64,000 nucleotides of DNA from Bog-950 sp964615305 (GTDB lineage Bacteria > Bacteroidota > Bacteroidia > Chitinophagales > LD1): contig CAZTNA010000003.1 of assembly GCA_964615305.1 (NCBI GenBank), positions 1 through 64,000 on the forward strand, written 5' to 3'. Position 1 is the stretch's first letter. Each line of letters opens with the position of its first letter. The notes below the pieces were generated by a model. The model was not told where the DNA came from and made no database searches. It saw only the letters and a program-made list of their open reading frames with translations. The translations under genes and the position numbers were made by a program. Shown one piece after another: positions 24,586 to 33,855 of the stretch.

Positions 24586-27024
24586 ATGCAGGTTTTAAAG
24601 TTCGGTGGCACATCAGTTGCCAATGCAGAGAACATTTCGAAGACAATTGCTATTGTGCAAAAGGCGCTGGCGAAGGATAAGACGATGGTGATAGTTTCTG
24701 CTTTGGGGGGCACTACAGATATGTTGATTGACGCGGGGAAATTAGCGGCAGCGGGAAACGAATCTTTCAAAGAGAAAATCAGTGAACTTGAGTTGCGCCA
24801 TGTGCAAACCGTCAGACATTTGGTAACTGAAAAAAACCAGAATGAAGTGGTGTTGAAAGTGGCAAACCACTTCAGAGAACTGGAAGCTATTTGCGAGGGA
24901 GTTTTTTTGCTGCGCGAACTTTCAAACCGCACGCTTGACAAAATTGTAAGTTTTGGAGAACTACTTTCGAGTATTATTGTTTCACATCAGCTCAATTCGC
25001 TTGGTGTAAAACACGAATGGAAAGATTCGCGCGAACTGATTGAAACAAACTCCAACCACACATTTGCCGCAGTAAATTTCGAGAATACCAACAAAAAAAT
25101 TTCTGCGTTTGTAAAAGAGAAGCCGTCATCACTTTATCTCTTCCCTGGTTTTATTGCCAGCGATGCAAATGGAATTACAACAACACTCGGCCGCGGTGGC
25201 TCTGATTACACGGCTGCAATTTTGGCCGCTGCGGTAAAAGCCGCGGCACTTGAAATCTGGACGGATGTGAGCGGCATGATGACTGCCGATCCGCGCTTGG
25301 TGCAAAACGTAAAAGTGATTCCGCGAATTTCGTATCAGGAGGCGATGGAGCTTTCGCACTTTGGTGCGAAAGTGATTTATCCGCCAACTATTCAACCCGC
25401 TATGAGTTTGGGCATGCCACTGTGGATTAAAAACACATTTGCACCGGATGATGAAGGAACGCTGATTGAAAATAAGAGCGATGCGAACCAAAATATCGTG
25501 AGCGGAATTTCGAGCATCGGAAAAGTTTCGTTGCTGTTGTTAGAAGGAAGCGGCATGATTGGCATTCCGGGATTTTCGAAACGTCTGTTTGATGCGCTCT
25601 CAAAAGAAAAAATAAATGTGATTCTGATTACACAGAGTTCGAGTGAACATTCAATATGTGTAGCGGTTGATGAAGTGAATACCGCGAAGGCAAAAGCCGC
25701 TGTTGACGCGGAGTTTGAGTATGAAATTGGAACAAAAAAACTGGAGCCGCTTAGCGTAGAAAATTCATTGGCAATTGTTGCACTGGTTGGCGACAACATG
25801 AAAAACCATCCGGGCATCAGCGGAAGAATGTTCAGCGCGCTCGGAAAAAACGGTGTAAACATACGCGCAATTGCGCAGGGCTCTTCCGAAAAAAACATTT
25901 CAGCCGTTATCACCGCGCCTGATGTAAAAAAAGCTATCAACGTTTTACACGAAGAGTTTTTCGAAACAGCGTTTAAACAAGTGAACCTGTTTGTTGCCGG
26001 TGCAGGAAATGTCGGCAAGCGTTTAATTGAACAGTTGAAACAACAACATCAACATCTTCAGCAACATTTGCGTTTGAATGTTCGCGTGGTGGCAATTGCC
26101 AACAGCAAGCAGGTTGCGCTGAACGAAGAGGGAATTGATTTAAGTAATTGGGATGCGGCACTGAAAAACGCACCGGTGATGAAACTGAATGAGTTGGTTC
26201 AGTTTATTCAAGAAAAGAATCTGCGCAACTCTGTTTTTGTGGATGTTACCGCTAATGAAGATGTTTCGAAAGTTTATTCAGCACTCTTGCAGAAAAGTGT
26301 TTCTGTAGTGGCCTGTAATAAGATTGCTGCCTCTTCGGATTACAACAATTACGAGCAGCTGAAACACCTTGCTCGTGAATTCAACACTTCGTTTTTGTTT
26401 GAAACAAATGTAGGTGCCGGGCTTCCGGTTATCGGCACGCTGAACGATTTAATGCGCAGCGGTGATGAAGTTCAAAAAATGCAAGCGGTACTTAGCGGCA
26501 CACTCAATTTTGTTTTCAATAATTACGATGGAACAAAAACTTTTGCCAGCGTTGTGAAACAAGCGCAAGATGAGGGTTACACAGAACCCGATCCGCGTTT
26601 AGACTTAGGTGGCACTGATGTAATGCGTAAGATTTTGATTCTTGCCCGCGAAGCGGGAAACAAAATGGAGATGAGTGATATCGCTAACAATGTTTTCCTA
26701 CCAGAAGAGTGTATGAAAGGGAGCGTTGCTGATTTCTACAAATCACTGGAGAAATATGAATCTCACTTCAAAAAATTATTTGACGAAGCCAATGCAAAAG
26801 ATTGCAAACTGAAATTTGTTGCACAGTTGGAAAACGGAAAAGCATCCGTTGGCTTGCAGCATATCGGCAAAGAACACGATCTGTACCATTTGTACGGTAA
26901 GGACAATGTGGTGTTGTTTTATACGCGCAGATATTCACAGCAGCCGCTGGTAATTAAGGGTGCGGGTGCGGGTGCCGAGGTAACTGCCTCGGGAGTTTTT
27001 GCAGATATTTTAAGAGCTGTTTAA
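24586..27024 (+). CDS. thrA: Bifunctional aspartokinase / homoserine dehydrogenase
   Basis: 812 residues. The first half is aspartokinase: KFGGTSVANAENI (residues 4-16), GRGGSDYTAA, then two ACT domains (about 310-460; GIPGFSKRLFDAL and GISGRMFSALGKNGVNI) that normally mediate feedback by threonine. The second half is homoserine dehydrogenase, beginning at the Rossmann motif VAGAGNVGKRL near 468 and containing the substrate segment NVGAGLPVIGTLNDL. The enzyme does steps one and three of threonine synthesis; asd, at 7.5 kb, does step two. thrB follows after 1 nt. I find no threonine-rich leader peptide in the 62 bp upstream. Confidence 0.97.
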   Translation: MQVLKFGGTSVANAENISKTIAIVQKALAKDKTMVIVSALGGTTDMLIDAGKLAAAGNESFKEKISELELRHVQTVRHLVTEKNQNEVVLKVANHFRELEAICEGVFLLRELSNRTLDKIVSFGELLSSIIVSHQLNSLGVKHEWKDSRELIETNSNHTFAAVNFENTNKKISAFVKEKPSSLYLFPGFIASDANGITTTLGRGGSDYTAAILAAAVKAAALEIWTDVSGMMTADPRLVQNVKVIPRISYQEAMELSHFGAKVIYPPTIQPAMSLGMPLWIKNTFAPDDEGTLIENKSDANQNIVSGISSIGKVSLLLLEGSGMIGIPGFSKRLFDALSKEKINVILITQSSSEHSICVAVDEVNTAKAKAAVDAEFEYEIGTKKLEPLSVENSLAIVALVGDNMKNHPGISGRMFSALGKNGVNIRAIAQGSSEKNISAVITAPDVKKAINVLHEEFFETAFKQVNLFVAGAGNVGKRLIEQLKQQHQHLQQHLRLNVRVVAIANSKQVALNEEGIDLSNWDAALKNAPVMKLNELVQFIQEKNLRNSVFVDVTANEDVSKVYSALLQKSVSVVACNKIAASSDYNNYEQLKHLAREFNTSFLFETNVGAGLPVIGTLNDLMRSGDEVQKMQAVLSGTLNFVFNNYDGTKTFASVVKQAQDEGYTEPDPRLDLGGTDVMRKILILAREAGNKMEMSDIANNVFLPEECMKGSVADFYKSLEKYESHFKKLFDEANAKDCKLKFVAQLENGKASVGLQHIGKEHDLYHLYGKDNVVLFYTRRYSQQPLVIKGAGAGAEVTASGVFADILRAV

Positions 27025-27025
27025 G

Positions 27026-27946
27026 ATGAAAGAAGTTTCTGTTTTATCCCCCGCCACAGTCGCCAACATTGTTTGCGGTTTCGACATTATGGGCTTTGCG
27101 GTTCATCAGCCCAGCGACAAAATAACCGTGCGCCTGCTCGACAAAAAAGAAATACGCATCGTTAATAAAGACAATTACAATCTTCCAACCGAGCCGGAGA
27201 AAAATGTTTTTGGCGGAGCACTGCTTGCCATTATGAAAGCGGTGAAAGAAGAAATTGGTTTTGAAGTAGAGAGCACCAAAGTGATTAAACCGGGCAGTGG
27301 GATTGGCTCAAGTGCAGCGAGTGCTGCAGGTGTGGTGGTTGCCGCAAATTACTTGCTCGGCAACCGGTTTACAAAAAAAGAACTCACGCATTTCGCCATG
27401 TATGGCGAGCAGATTGCATCACAAGCATGGCATGCCGATAATATTGCACCTTGTATTTACGGAGGCGTTACTTTAATTAGAAGCAATGACCCGCTTGATG
27501 TTATTCCACTCAATTTTCCCCCGCTGCATGTAACTATTATCCATCCACAAATTGAGGTGAAAACAAGTTACGCGCGCGAAATTTTACCGAAGCAAGTGGC
27601 CCTGAAAGATGCGGTAACACAATGGGCAAACGTGGCGGGCTTGGTGGCGGGCTTCATGAATGAAGATTACGATTTAATCAGCCGCTCACTAAAAGATGTT
27701 TTAATTGAACCGGTTCGCTGCAAACTGATTCCCGCTTTTAATGAACTGAAAAAGCGGTGCATGGAAGCCGGTGCGTTGGGCGGTGGAATTTCCGGCTCTG
27801 GCCCATCGGTGTTTATGCTGAGTAAAGATGAAGCAACCGCGAAAAGGGTTGAGCTAGCGATGAATGATGCCTACCACAAAACAGGAATTGACTTTAATGT
27901 ATATGTAACGAGGGTAAACAATAAGGGCGTTGAAATAATAAATTGA
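27026..27946 (+). CDS. thrB: Homoserine kinase
   Basis: 306 residues. A GHMP-family kinase that phosphorylates homoserine with ATP. The N-terminal motif SPATVANIVCGFDIMGFAV is the homoserine-kinase signature, the ATP loop is PGSGIGSSAASAAG (about residues 92-105), and the C-terminal GHMP motif is AGALGGGISGSGPSVF. Its ATG lies 1 nt after the thrA stop, and its TGA stop at 27944-27946 lies 8 nt before the thrC ATG. Length is normal. Confidence 0.97.
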   Translation: MKEVSVLSPATVANIVCGFDIMGFAVHQPSDKITVRLLDKKEIRIVNKDNYNLPTEPEKNVFGGALLAIMKAVKEEIGFEVESTKVIKPGSGIGSSAASAAGVVVAANYLLGNRFTKKELTHFAMYGEQIASQAWHADNIAPCIYGGVTLIRSNDPLDVIPLNFPPLHVTIIHPQIEVKTSYAREILPKQVALKDAVTQWANVAGLVAGFMNEDYDLISRSLKDVLIEPVRCKLIPAFNELKKRCMEAGALGGGISGSGPSVFMLSKDEATAKRVELAMNDAYHKTGIDFNVYVTRVNNKGVEIIN

Positions 27947-27954
27947 GAACACGA

Positions 27955-29247
27955 ATGCGTTACTACAGCACTAATCATAATTCAGAAACAATTTCTTTTC
28001 GTGAAGCCACGATAAAAGGACAAGCACCTGATAAAGGATTGTATTTTCCTGAGAGCATTCCTGTTTTATCAAAAGAGTTTCTTGCCTCGTTTAAACAAAA
28101 ATCAAAAGCACAGATTGCTTTTGAAGTAATCCGTCCGTATGTGGGGGATGACATTGCGGAAGAAGATTTGTTTCAAATCTGTGAGCACACTGTCAGCTTT
28201 GATTTTCCTCTTGTAAAAGTTTCGGAAAGCATTTCCTCTCTAGAATTATTCCACGGGCCAACACTGGCATTTAAAGATGTGGGCGCACGGTTTATGAGCC
28301 GTTGCCTCGGCTATTTTTCAAAAACAGATTCCCGAAAAGTTACTGTGCTAGTAGCAACAAGCGGAGATACCGGTAGTGCAGTTGCCAATGGATTTCTTGG
28401 TGCAGAAGGAGTAGATGTGGTGATTCTTTATCCGAGTGGTAAGGTAAGTAGGATTCAGGAATTGCAATTGACCACGCTTGGGCAAAACATTACTGCGCTG
28501 GAAGTAAAAGGAACGTTTGACGATTGCCAGCAAATGGTGAAACAGGCATTCGCTGATGCGGAGTTGAACAAAAAATTATTTCTTACTTCGGCTAACTCCA
28601 TAAATGTAGCGCGTTGGCTACCGCAACAGTTTTATTATTTCTATGCTTTGCAACAATGGCAAGGTGATGAGCCACCGGTGGTTTGTGTTCCCAGCGGTAA
28701 CTTCGGAAACATCTGTGCGGGTTTATTAGCAGCTATTTCCGGTTTGCCCATTAAACATTTTGTAGCTGCTTGTAACAGCAACGATGTTTTTACAAAGTAT
28801 TTGCAAAGTGGAAATTTTAATTCGCGACAAGCGGTTGCCACCATCTCCAATGCAATGGATGTTGGCAACCCGAGCAATTTCGTCCGCATTCTCGAATTGT
28901 TTAAAAGTGATTTCTCGCGCATTCAAAATTTCATCCACAGTTATTCTATTAGCGATACAGAAACAGCGGAAACTATTTCGCGTGTTTACAAACAATACAA
29001 TTATACTCTCGACCCACACGGAGCAGTCGCTTTTGCTTCGCTTGAAAAATATCTTTCTCAAAATCCAAGCAATAAAGGTTTGTTTTTAGAAACGGCACAC
29101 CCAATTAAGTTCGGCAATGTGGTAGAAACGGCAACCGGTTCGCCAATTGAATTTCCGGATTCAATGAAGTATTTGCTTCACCAGAAAAAGAAAAGTGTAT
29201 TGATAGAAGCTACGTGTGAAGAGTTGAAATGGTTTTTATCTGCTTAA
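27955..29247 (+). CDS. thrC: Threonine synthase
   Basis: 430 residues from the ATG at 27955 (MRYYSTNHNSETISF); a TTG at 27943 inside the end of thrB is less likely. The PLP-binding lysine lies in HGPTLAFKDVGARFM, the usual threonine-synthase motif. Other marks are ATSGDTGSAVANGF and the C-terminal ETAHPIKFG. It makes threonine from O-phosphohomoserine and completes the thrABC operon. The gene ends 9 bp before a convergent glycosyltransferase gene. Confidence 0.97.
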   Translation: MRYYSTNHNSETISFREATIKGQAPDKGLYFPESIPVLSKEFLASFKQKSKAQIAFEVIRPYVGDDIAEEDLFQICEHTVSFDFPLVKVSESISSLELFHGPTLAFKDVGARFMSRCLGYFSKTDSRKVTVLVATSGDTGSAVANGFLGAEGVDVVILYPSGKVSRIQELQLTTLGQNITALEVKGTFDDCQQMVKQAFADAELNKKLFLTSANSINVARWLPQQFYYFYALQQWQGDEPPVVCVPSGNFGNICAGLLAAISGLPIKHFVAACNSNDVFTKYLQSGNFNSRQAVATISNAMDVGNPSNFVRILELFKSDFSRIQNFIHSYSISDTETAETISRVYKQYNYTLDPHGAVAFASLEKYLSQNPSNKGLFLETAHPIKFGNVVETATGSPIEFPDSMKYLLHQKKKSVLIEATCEELKWFLSA

Positions 29248-29256
29248 AACAGAAGA

Positions 29257-30381
29257 TCAGCAAAGTGATGAGTAAACTCGCATCAACTTTTCTGTATGTA
29301 TCCGCTCGCTCATTGTCTGCGCGTGGATAATTCCTCCATCTATCATTTGTGTACGGAGTGCGTTATTATTTATTGCCCGTAAAATTGCATTCGCAATTTC
29401 TTCAGGTGAATTCGGGTTTACATATAAAGAGTTTTTTCCTCCTGCTTCTTCAAAACATCCGCCTTTGGTAGTCACCACGGGCACGCCACACAACAATGCC
29501 TCTGTTATCGGCATTCCAAATCCTTCGAACAAACTTGGAAACACAAACACACTTGCTGCCTTGTAAATAGCCGGTAAATCTTCGCTTGTGACATCTGAAA
29601 TTATTTGAATTCTGTTTTGCAGCTTTTTGTTTTCTATCAACTGCTCAATTTTCTTTTTCTCACTTCCACTACTACCTACCAGCAAAAGATTTTCTTTCAC
29701 TTTATTCTTTATGAAATCGAATGTTTCAATGAGCGTTGAATGATTTTTGCGCGAAAAAAAACTACCCACATTCAAAATATACTTTGCGGGTAACCGGTGC
29801 TTTCTTTTTAATTGTTCAAACGATATAGAATCACTCTTGCTTAGAAACTGCTGACTAATTATAGGCGGAATTATTTCAATATTCTTTTCATCCACACGAT
29901 ACATTTCCATTAAATCGATCTTCGTTTCGTTGCTTACTGCAATTATTCTGTCTGCGTTTTTTGCGGCATAACGGGTTTTCCATTCATAAATCTGCCGGTC
30001 AACAAATGGATACTGCTCTTTGTGTTTCAGAAAAATTAAGTCATGGATAGTAACAACGGTTCTGATTCCGGGGCGTTTTAAACCCAAAGGAATTTCGTTG
30101 CTAAGCCCGTGATAAACATCTGCTCGCGCATTTTGAACTTGATTAGTTACTCCAAACGAACGCCAAAACGCATGAAGTGACTTTTGAAATTGCGTTTTCG
30201 GAAAGCAGATTTTGAAATCACCCTGCAACTGATGAAAGAATTCGTCTTTTGCTTTTGGGGTAAAAAGCAAATACTCGTTTTCGGGAAAATACTTCGTTAA
30301 TCCATTCAGTAAATTACGCGAGTAATTGCCCAGCCCCGATAAATTATTTAAAGCGCGCTTAGCATCAAATGCAATCTTCAT
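29257..30381 (-). CDS. GT4-family glycosyltransferase
   Basis: 374 residues from the ATG at 30381 (MKIAFDAKRALNNLSGLGNY). The N-terminal motif SGLGNYSRNLLNGL is the donor-side loop of GT-B fold enzymes of family GT4. The C-terminal domain contains FVFPSLFEGFGMPITEAL and GVPVVTT, with the EX7E glutamates (EGFGMPITE). It is a cytoplasmic or membrane-associated retaining sugar transferase, probably in polysaccharide or glycolipid assembly. Donor and acceptor are unknown. No other glycan genes are adjacent; it is divergent from xth with 46 bp between starts. Confidence 0.9.
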   Translation of the reverse strand: MKIAFDAKRALNNLSGLGNYSRNLLNGLTKYFPENEYLLFTPKAKDEFFHQLQGDFKICFPKTQFQKSLHAFWRSFGVTNQVQNARADVYHGLSNEIPLGLKRPGIRTVVTIHDLIFLKHKEQYPFVDRQIYEWKTRYAAKNADRIIAVSNETKIDLMEMYRVDEKNIEIIPPIISQQFLSKSDSISFEQLKRKHRLPAKYILNVGSFFSRKNHSTLIETFDFIKNKVKENLLLVGSSGSEKKKIEQLIENKKLQNRIQIISDVTSEDLPAIYKAASVFVFPSLFEGFGMPITEALLCGVPVVTTKGGCFEEAGGKNSLYVNPNSPEEIANAILRAINNNALRTQMIDGGIIHAQTMSERIHTEKLMRVYSSLC

Positions 30382-30427
30382 TACCTCTGCGAGATATTTA
30401 TAATTTCGGTTTAAACCAATCAAATTT

Positions 30428-31201
30428 ATGGCAGAACTAAATATTATTTCCTACAACGTTAACGGCATTCGGGCGGCACAAAAAAAGGGATTGGTGGACT
30501 GGCTGAAACAAATGAATGCAGATGTAGTTTGCATTCAGGAAATAAAAGTAGCTCGTGAAGATTTTGACCCTAAGCCATTTGAAGCAATTGGTTACAGTAC
30601 ATTTATTTTTCCCGCAGTTAAAAAGGGCTACAGCGGTGTGGCAATTTTCTCGAAAATAAAACCCGACAATGTAGCCGAGGGGTGCGGCATTAAAATGTAT
30701 GATGATGAAGGAAGAAACCTGCGCATTGACCTTGGTGATTTGAGTATTATGAGTGCCTATTTTCCGAGTGGAACCAGTGGTGATGAACGGCAAGGGGTTA
30801 AAATGAATTATCTCTCAGATTTTTTCAATTACATACATGCTGTTGAAAAGAAGCACAAGAAGTTGATTGTGTGTGGCGACTACAATATTTGCCACAAACC
30901 TATTGACATTCACAACCCTGTTTCAAATAAAGACACTTCGGGCTTTAAGCCTGAAGAGCGGGAATGGATGGAGCGGTATTTCAATTCGGGCTTTATTGAT
31001 ACGTTTCGGTATTTTAATAAAGAGCCACACCAATATTCGTGGTGGAGTCAGCGGTTTAACTCACGGGCGCAAAACAAGGGCTGGCGGATTGACTATATAG
31101 CTGCTACAAAAAATCTTGAAAAAAATCTGGTGGAAAGCCGAATGTATCAGGAAGCGGTTCACAGCGATCATTGCCCGGTTTACACAAGGTTTAAATTCTA
31201 A
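30428..31201 (+). CDS. xth: Exodeoxyribonuclease III / AP endonuclease
   Basis: 257 residues. The metal and catalytic motifs of the ExoIII family appear in order: ISYNVNGIRAA (Asn), CIQEIKV (metal Glu), SAYFPSGTSGDER (Tyr), GDYNICHKPIDIHNP (Asp and Asn), and the closing SDHCPV (Asp-His pair). It cuts DNA at abasic sites and trims 3' ends in base-excision repair. It begins a run of five co-oriented genes with gaps of 4 bp, overlaps of 1 and 4 bp, and a gap of 42 bp. Confidence 0.95.
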   Translation: MAELNIISYNVNGIRAAQKKGLVDWLKQMNADVVCIQEIKVAREDFDPKPFEAIGYSTFIFPAVKKGYSGVAIFSKIKPDNVAEGCGIKMYDDEGRNLRIDLGDLSIMSAYFPSGTSGDERQGVKMNYLSDFFNYIHAVEKKHKKLIVCGDYNICHKPIDIHNPVSNKDTSGFKPEEREWMERYFNSGFIDTFRYFNKEPHQYSWWSQRFNSRAQNKGWRIDYIAATKNLEKNLVESRMYQEAVHSDHCPVYTRFKF

Positions 31202-31205
31202 TTAC

Positions 31206-31997
31206 ATGAAAAACCAACGTATTTTTTACGCCACAGTTTTGTTTGCCATCATTTCATTTGGTTGTTTTATGCTGGCTGTGATATCTGGTTGGTTTGGTCC
31301 GGCAACCGATGTAGGCGGAGCCTTTTGCGAAGAAGCAAGAGCCGGGCTAATAAAACAGCCGGCCAATACGTGGAGCAATTTAGGGTTTATTTTTGCGGGT
31401 TTGCTGATGTCATTTCAATTGGCGAAAAATCAATTTGGTCAAAATAAAAATCGGTTTACACAAAGTTTATTTACTGCTGTGTTCTTTTCTTGTTTAGTGG
31501 TTTTTCTTGGTCCCGGATCTATGGCTATGCACGCCACCGAAACAGCAATAGGCGGTGACTTAGACATGTTGAGCATGTACTTGGTTGCGTCCTTTGCCGC
31601 TTCGTACGCCATGCAGCGGTATTGGCAGTGGAGCAACTCTGTGTTTACTGCGAGTTTTATTGCCATTATTACTATCTGCGAATGGGCCGGCACTTTTCAC
31701 AACCAGATACCTGTAGTAGATTATGCCGGCAATCTGGCTTTCGGATTTTTTCTGGTGCTTACAACCATCTTTGAGTTTTTAAACGCCTATCATCGTAAAA
31801 TACATTTTGAAAAGAAATATGGTTACTATAGTTTGGGCTTCCTGCTGTTGGCTTTTTTTATATGGAATATCTGGAAAGATGGAAGCCCCTTGTGTAATCC
31901 AGGCTCGTTGATTCAAGGTCATGCCATGTGGCATTTGTTTGATGCTGTAGCTGCTTATTTTCTTTTCCGATTTTACGTCAGTGAGCACACCGAGTAA
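31206..31997 (+). CDS. CREST/ceramidase-family membrane hydrolase
   Basis: 263 residues from the ATG at 31206; the longer frame overlaps xth and is rejected. Seven membrane helices are likely. The CREST superfamily residues are present: the Ser/His segment GPGSMAMHA (Ser105, His109) followed by GGDLDMLSMY (Asp118 or Asp120), and the final-helix pair His239-x3-His243 (QGHAMWHLFDAVAAY). These place a zinc site inside the membrane. Members include alkaline ceramidases and other lipid amidases, so a membrane lipid with an amide bond, such as a sphingolipid, is a fair guess in this phylum, but the substrate is not proven. The stop codon's last base is the first base of the rluF ATG. Confidence 0.78.
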   Translation: MKNQRIFYATVLFAIISFGCFMLAVISGWFGPATDVGGAFCEEARAGLIKQPANTWSNLGFIFAGLLMSFQLAKNQFGQNKNRFTQSLFTAVFFSCLVVFLGPGSMAMHATETAIGGDLDMLSMYLVASFAASYAMQRYWQWSNSVFTASFIAIITICEWAGTFHNQIPVVDYAGNLAFGFFLVLTTIFEFLNAYHRKIHFEKKYGYYSLGFLLLAFFIWNIWKDGSPLCNPGSLIQGHAMWHLFDAVAAYFLFRFYVSEHTE

Positions 31998-32779
31998 TGA
32001 AGAACGAGTCGGAAGCCATTCAGTTAAACAAATACATCAGCTCATCGGGCTATTGCTCACGCAGAGAAGCCGACCGGTACATTGAGCAGGGCAGAGTAAC
32101 TATCAATAATCAAATTGCACTTACTGCCACCAAAGTTTATCCGGGCGATGAGGTAACTGTAGATGGCGAGCGCATAAAACACAAACCCGGCAAACAAAAT
32201 GTTTACATCGCTTTCAACAAGCCCATTGGAATTACCTCTACCACTGACCTGAACGACCGCACCAACATTATCTCTTTCATCAATTATCCGAAGCGAATTT
32301 TTCCTATTGGGCGGTTAGATAAAGATTCAGAGGGCTTAATCCTGCTGACCAGCGATGGCGATATTGTGAACAAAATTTTACGCTCCGGCAATGAGCATGA
32401 AAAAGAATACATGGTTCAGGTAAACAAACCCATTACGCCTGAGTTTGTGAGGCGCATGTCTGGCGGTTTGTATATTATCGGAGAAAAAACAAAACCCTGT
32501 GTGGTGAAGCAAGAGGGAACTAAACGCTTCAGAATTATTCTCACACAAGGACTCAACCGTCAAATTCGCAGAATGTGCGAAGTGCTCGACTACGAAGTGG
32601 TGGCATTGAAACGCATTCGTATTATGAATATTAAATTAACAGATATTCCATTAGGCAAATGGCGTAATCTCTCATTTACAGAAGTAGAAAATCTGAACCG
32701 GAGTTTGGCACAGTCGGTGAAAACAGAAGAAGCATCTAAGAAAAGTTCAAAGAATAAAAATCAAAAACCAAAGAAATGA
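31997..32779 (+). CDS. rluF: 23S rRNA pseudouridine synthase, RluF type, with S4 domain
   Basis: 260 residues. The N-terminal S4 RNA-binding domain (QLNKYISSSGYCSRREAD, RVTINNQIA) is followed by the RsuA/RluB/E/F catalytic domain with FPIGRLDKDSEGLILLTSDG (catalytic Asp in RLDKDSEG). The NRQIRRMCEVLDYEV and LKRIRIMNI segments match RluF. RluF makes pseudouridine 2604 in 23S rRNA in E. coli. A lysine/serine-rich tail ends the protein. It overlaps the preceding gene by 1 nt and the next by 4 nt (ATGA), so translation is probably coupled. Confidence 0.9.
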   Translation: MKNESEAIQLNKYISSSGYCSRREADRYIEQGRVTINNQIALTATKVYPGDEVTVDGERIKHKPGKQNVYIAFNKPIGITSTTDLNDRTNIISFINYPKRIFPIGRLDKDSEGLILLTSDGDIVNKILRSGNEHEKEYMVQVNKPITPEFVRRMSGGLYIIGEKTKPCVVKQEGTKRFRIILTQGLNRQIRRMCEVLDYEVVALKRIRIMNIKLTDIPLGKWRNLSFTEVENLNRSLAQSVKTEEASKKSSKNKNQKPKK

Positions 32780-33813
32780 AACAGATAGTTTTTGTTTTAG
32801 CAGTTGCGCTTTTCTTGAGCGCTTGTAATAATACCAAACAGGAAAATGCCGGCACGCCAACCGTTCAGGAATATTTCAACTACACCAAAGAAGAAACAGA
32901 AAATGCCGGAGTAAAAATGATTCCTATCGAAACGCCAAAAGGAACATTTAAGGTATGGACAAAGAAGATTGGAAACAATCCGACTATAAAAGTTTTGTTA
33001 CTGCATGGCGGTCCCGCACTTACACATGAATACATGGAGTGCTTCGAAAGTTTTTTACCGAAAGAAGGTTTCGAGTTAATTGAGTATGACCAGTTGGGTA
33101 GTTACTACAGTGACCGGCCAACAGATTCTTCTCTCTGGACATTGGAAAGATTTGTGGAAGAAGTAGAGCAAGTGCGTGTAGCACTCGGATTGAACAAAGA
33201 CAATTTTTATTTGCTCGGAAATTCATGGGGCGGAATTTTGGGAATGGAATACGCGCTTAAATACCAGCATAACATGAAGGCGCTGATTGTGTCGAACATG
33301 ACTGCTGATTATGCGAAGTATGGCGCTTACAATAAAAAGCTGCGCACCGAAATGCGTAAGTCGTTGGTTGATTCATTAGAAGCTTATGAAAAGAAGAATG
33401 ATTTTATGAACCCGGTGTATCTGCAATTGGTGTTTGATGAATATTACTGCCAACACATTTTGCGCAAGCCCGCCAAAGATTGGCCGGAGCCCGTGTTGCG
33501 ATCGTTCAAACACATCAACCAACCGGTATATGAAATTTTGCAAGGCCCGAGTGAGTTTGTTCCCGGAGGAAGATTAGTCGGCTGGGAGTGCTGGACTCGT
33601 TTGAAAAAGCTTTCAATTCCAACGTTGATGATTGGTTCGCGCTACGACACCATGAACCCCGAAGAAATGGAAGAGATGAGCAAGCTGATGCCGAAAGGGC
33701 AATACTTGTATTGCCCCAATGGCGGACATTTAAGTATGTGGGACGCACAGCAGGAATATTATCCGGGAATTGTGCGCTTTATTAAAGAAGTTGACGAGAA
33801 GAAATCTGAATAG
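32776..33813 (+). CDS. Proline iminopeptidase-like S33 hydrolase, lipoprotein
   Basis: 345 residues. A lipobox (FLSAC, Cys16) predicts membrane attachment. The alpha/beta-hydrolase core has the oxyanion motif LLLHGGPA and the nucleophile elbow LGNSWGGILG. The segment PTVQEYFNYTKEET and the DQLGSYYSDRP motif match the prolyl-aminopeptidase (S33) family. The catalytic Asp is probably in SRYDTMNPEE and the His in NGGHLSMWD. It may release N-terminal proline from peptides outside the inner membrane. It lies 42 bp before the peptide-type solute-binding lipoprotein, which fits a role in peptide use. Confidence 0.87.
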   Translation: MKQIVFVLAVALFLSACNNTKQENAGTPTVQEYFNYTKEETENAGVKMIPIETPKGTFKVWTKKIGNNPTIKVLLLHGGPALTHEYMECFESFLPKEGFELIEYDQLGSYYSDRPTDSSLWTLERFVEEVEQVRVALGLNKDNFYLLGNSWGGILGMEYALKYQHNMKALIVSNMTADYAKYGAYNKKLRTEMRKSLVDSLEAYEKKNDFMNPVYLQLVFDEYYCQHILRKPAKDWPEPVLRSFKHINQPVYEILQGPSEFVPGGRLVGWECWTRLKKLSIPTLMIGSRYDTMNPEEMEEMSKLMPKGQYLYCPNGGHLSMWDAQQEYYPGIVRFIKEVDEKKSE

Positions 33814-33855
33814 AACGGAATTAGCGTTATTAGCACAAACTAAAACTGAATTTAA

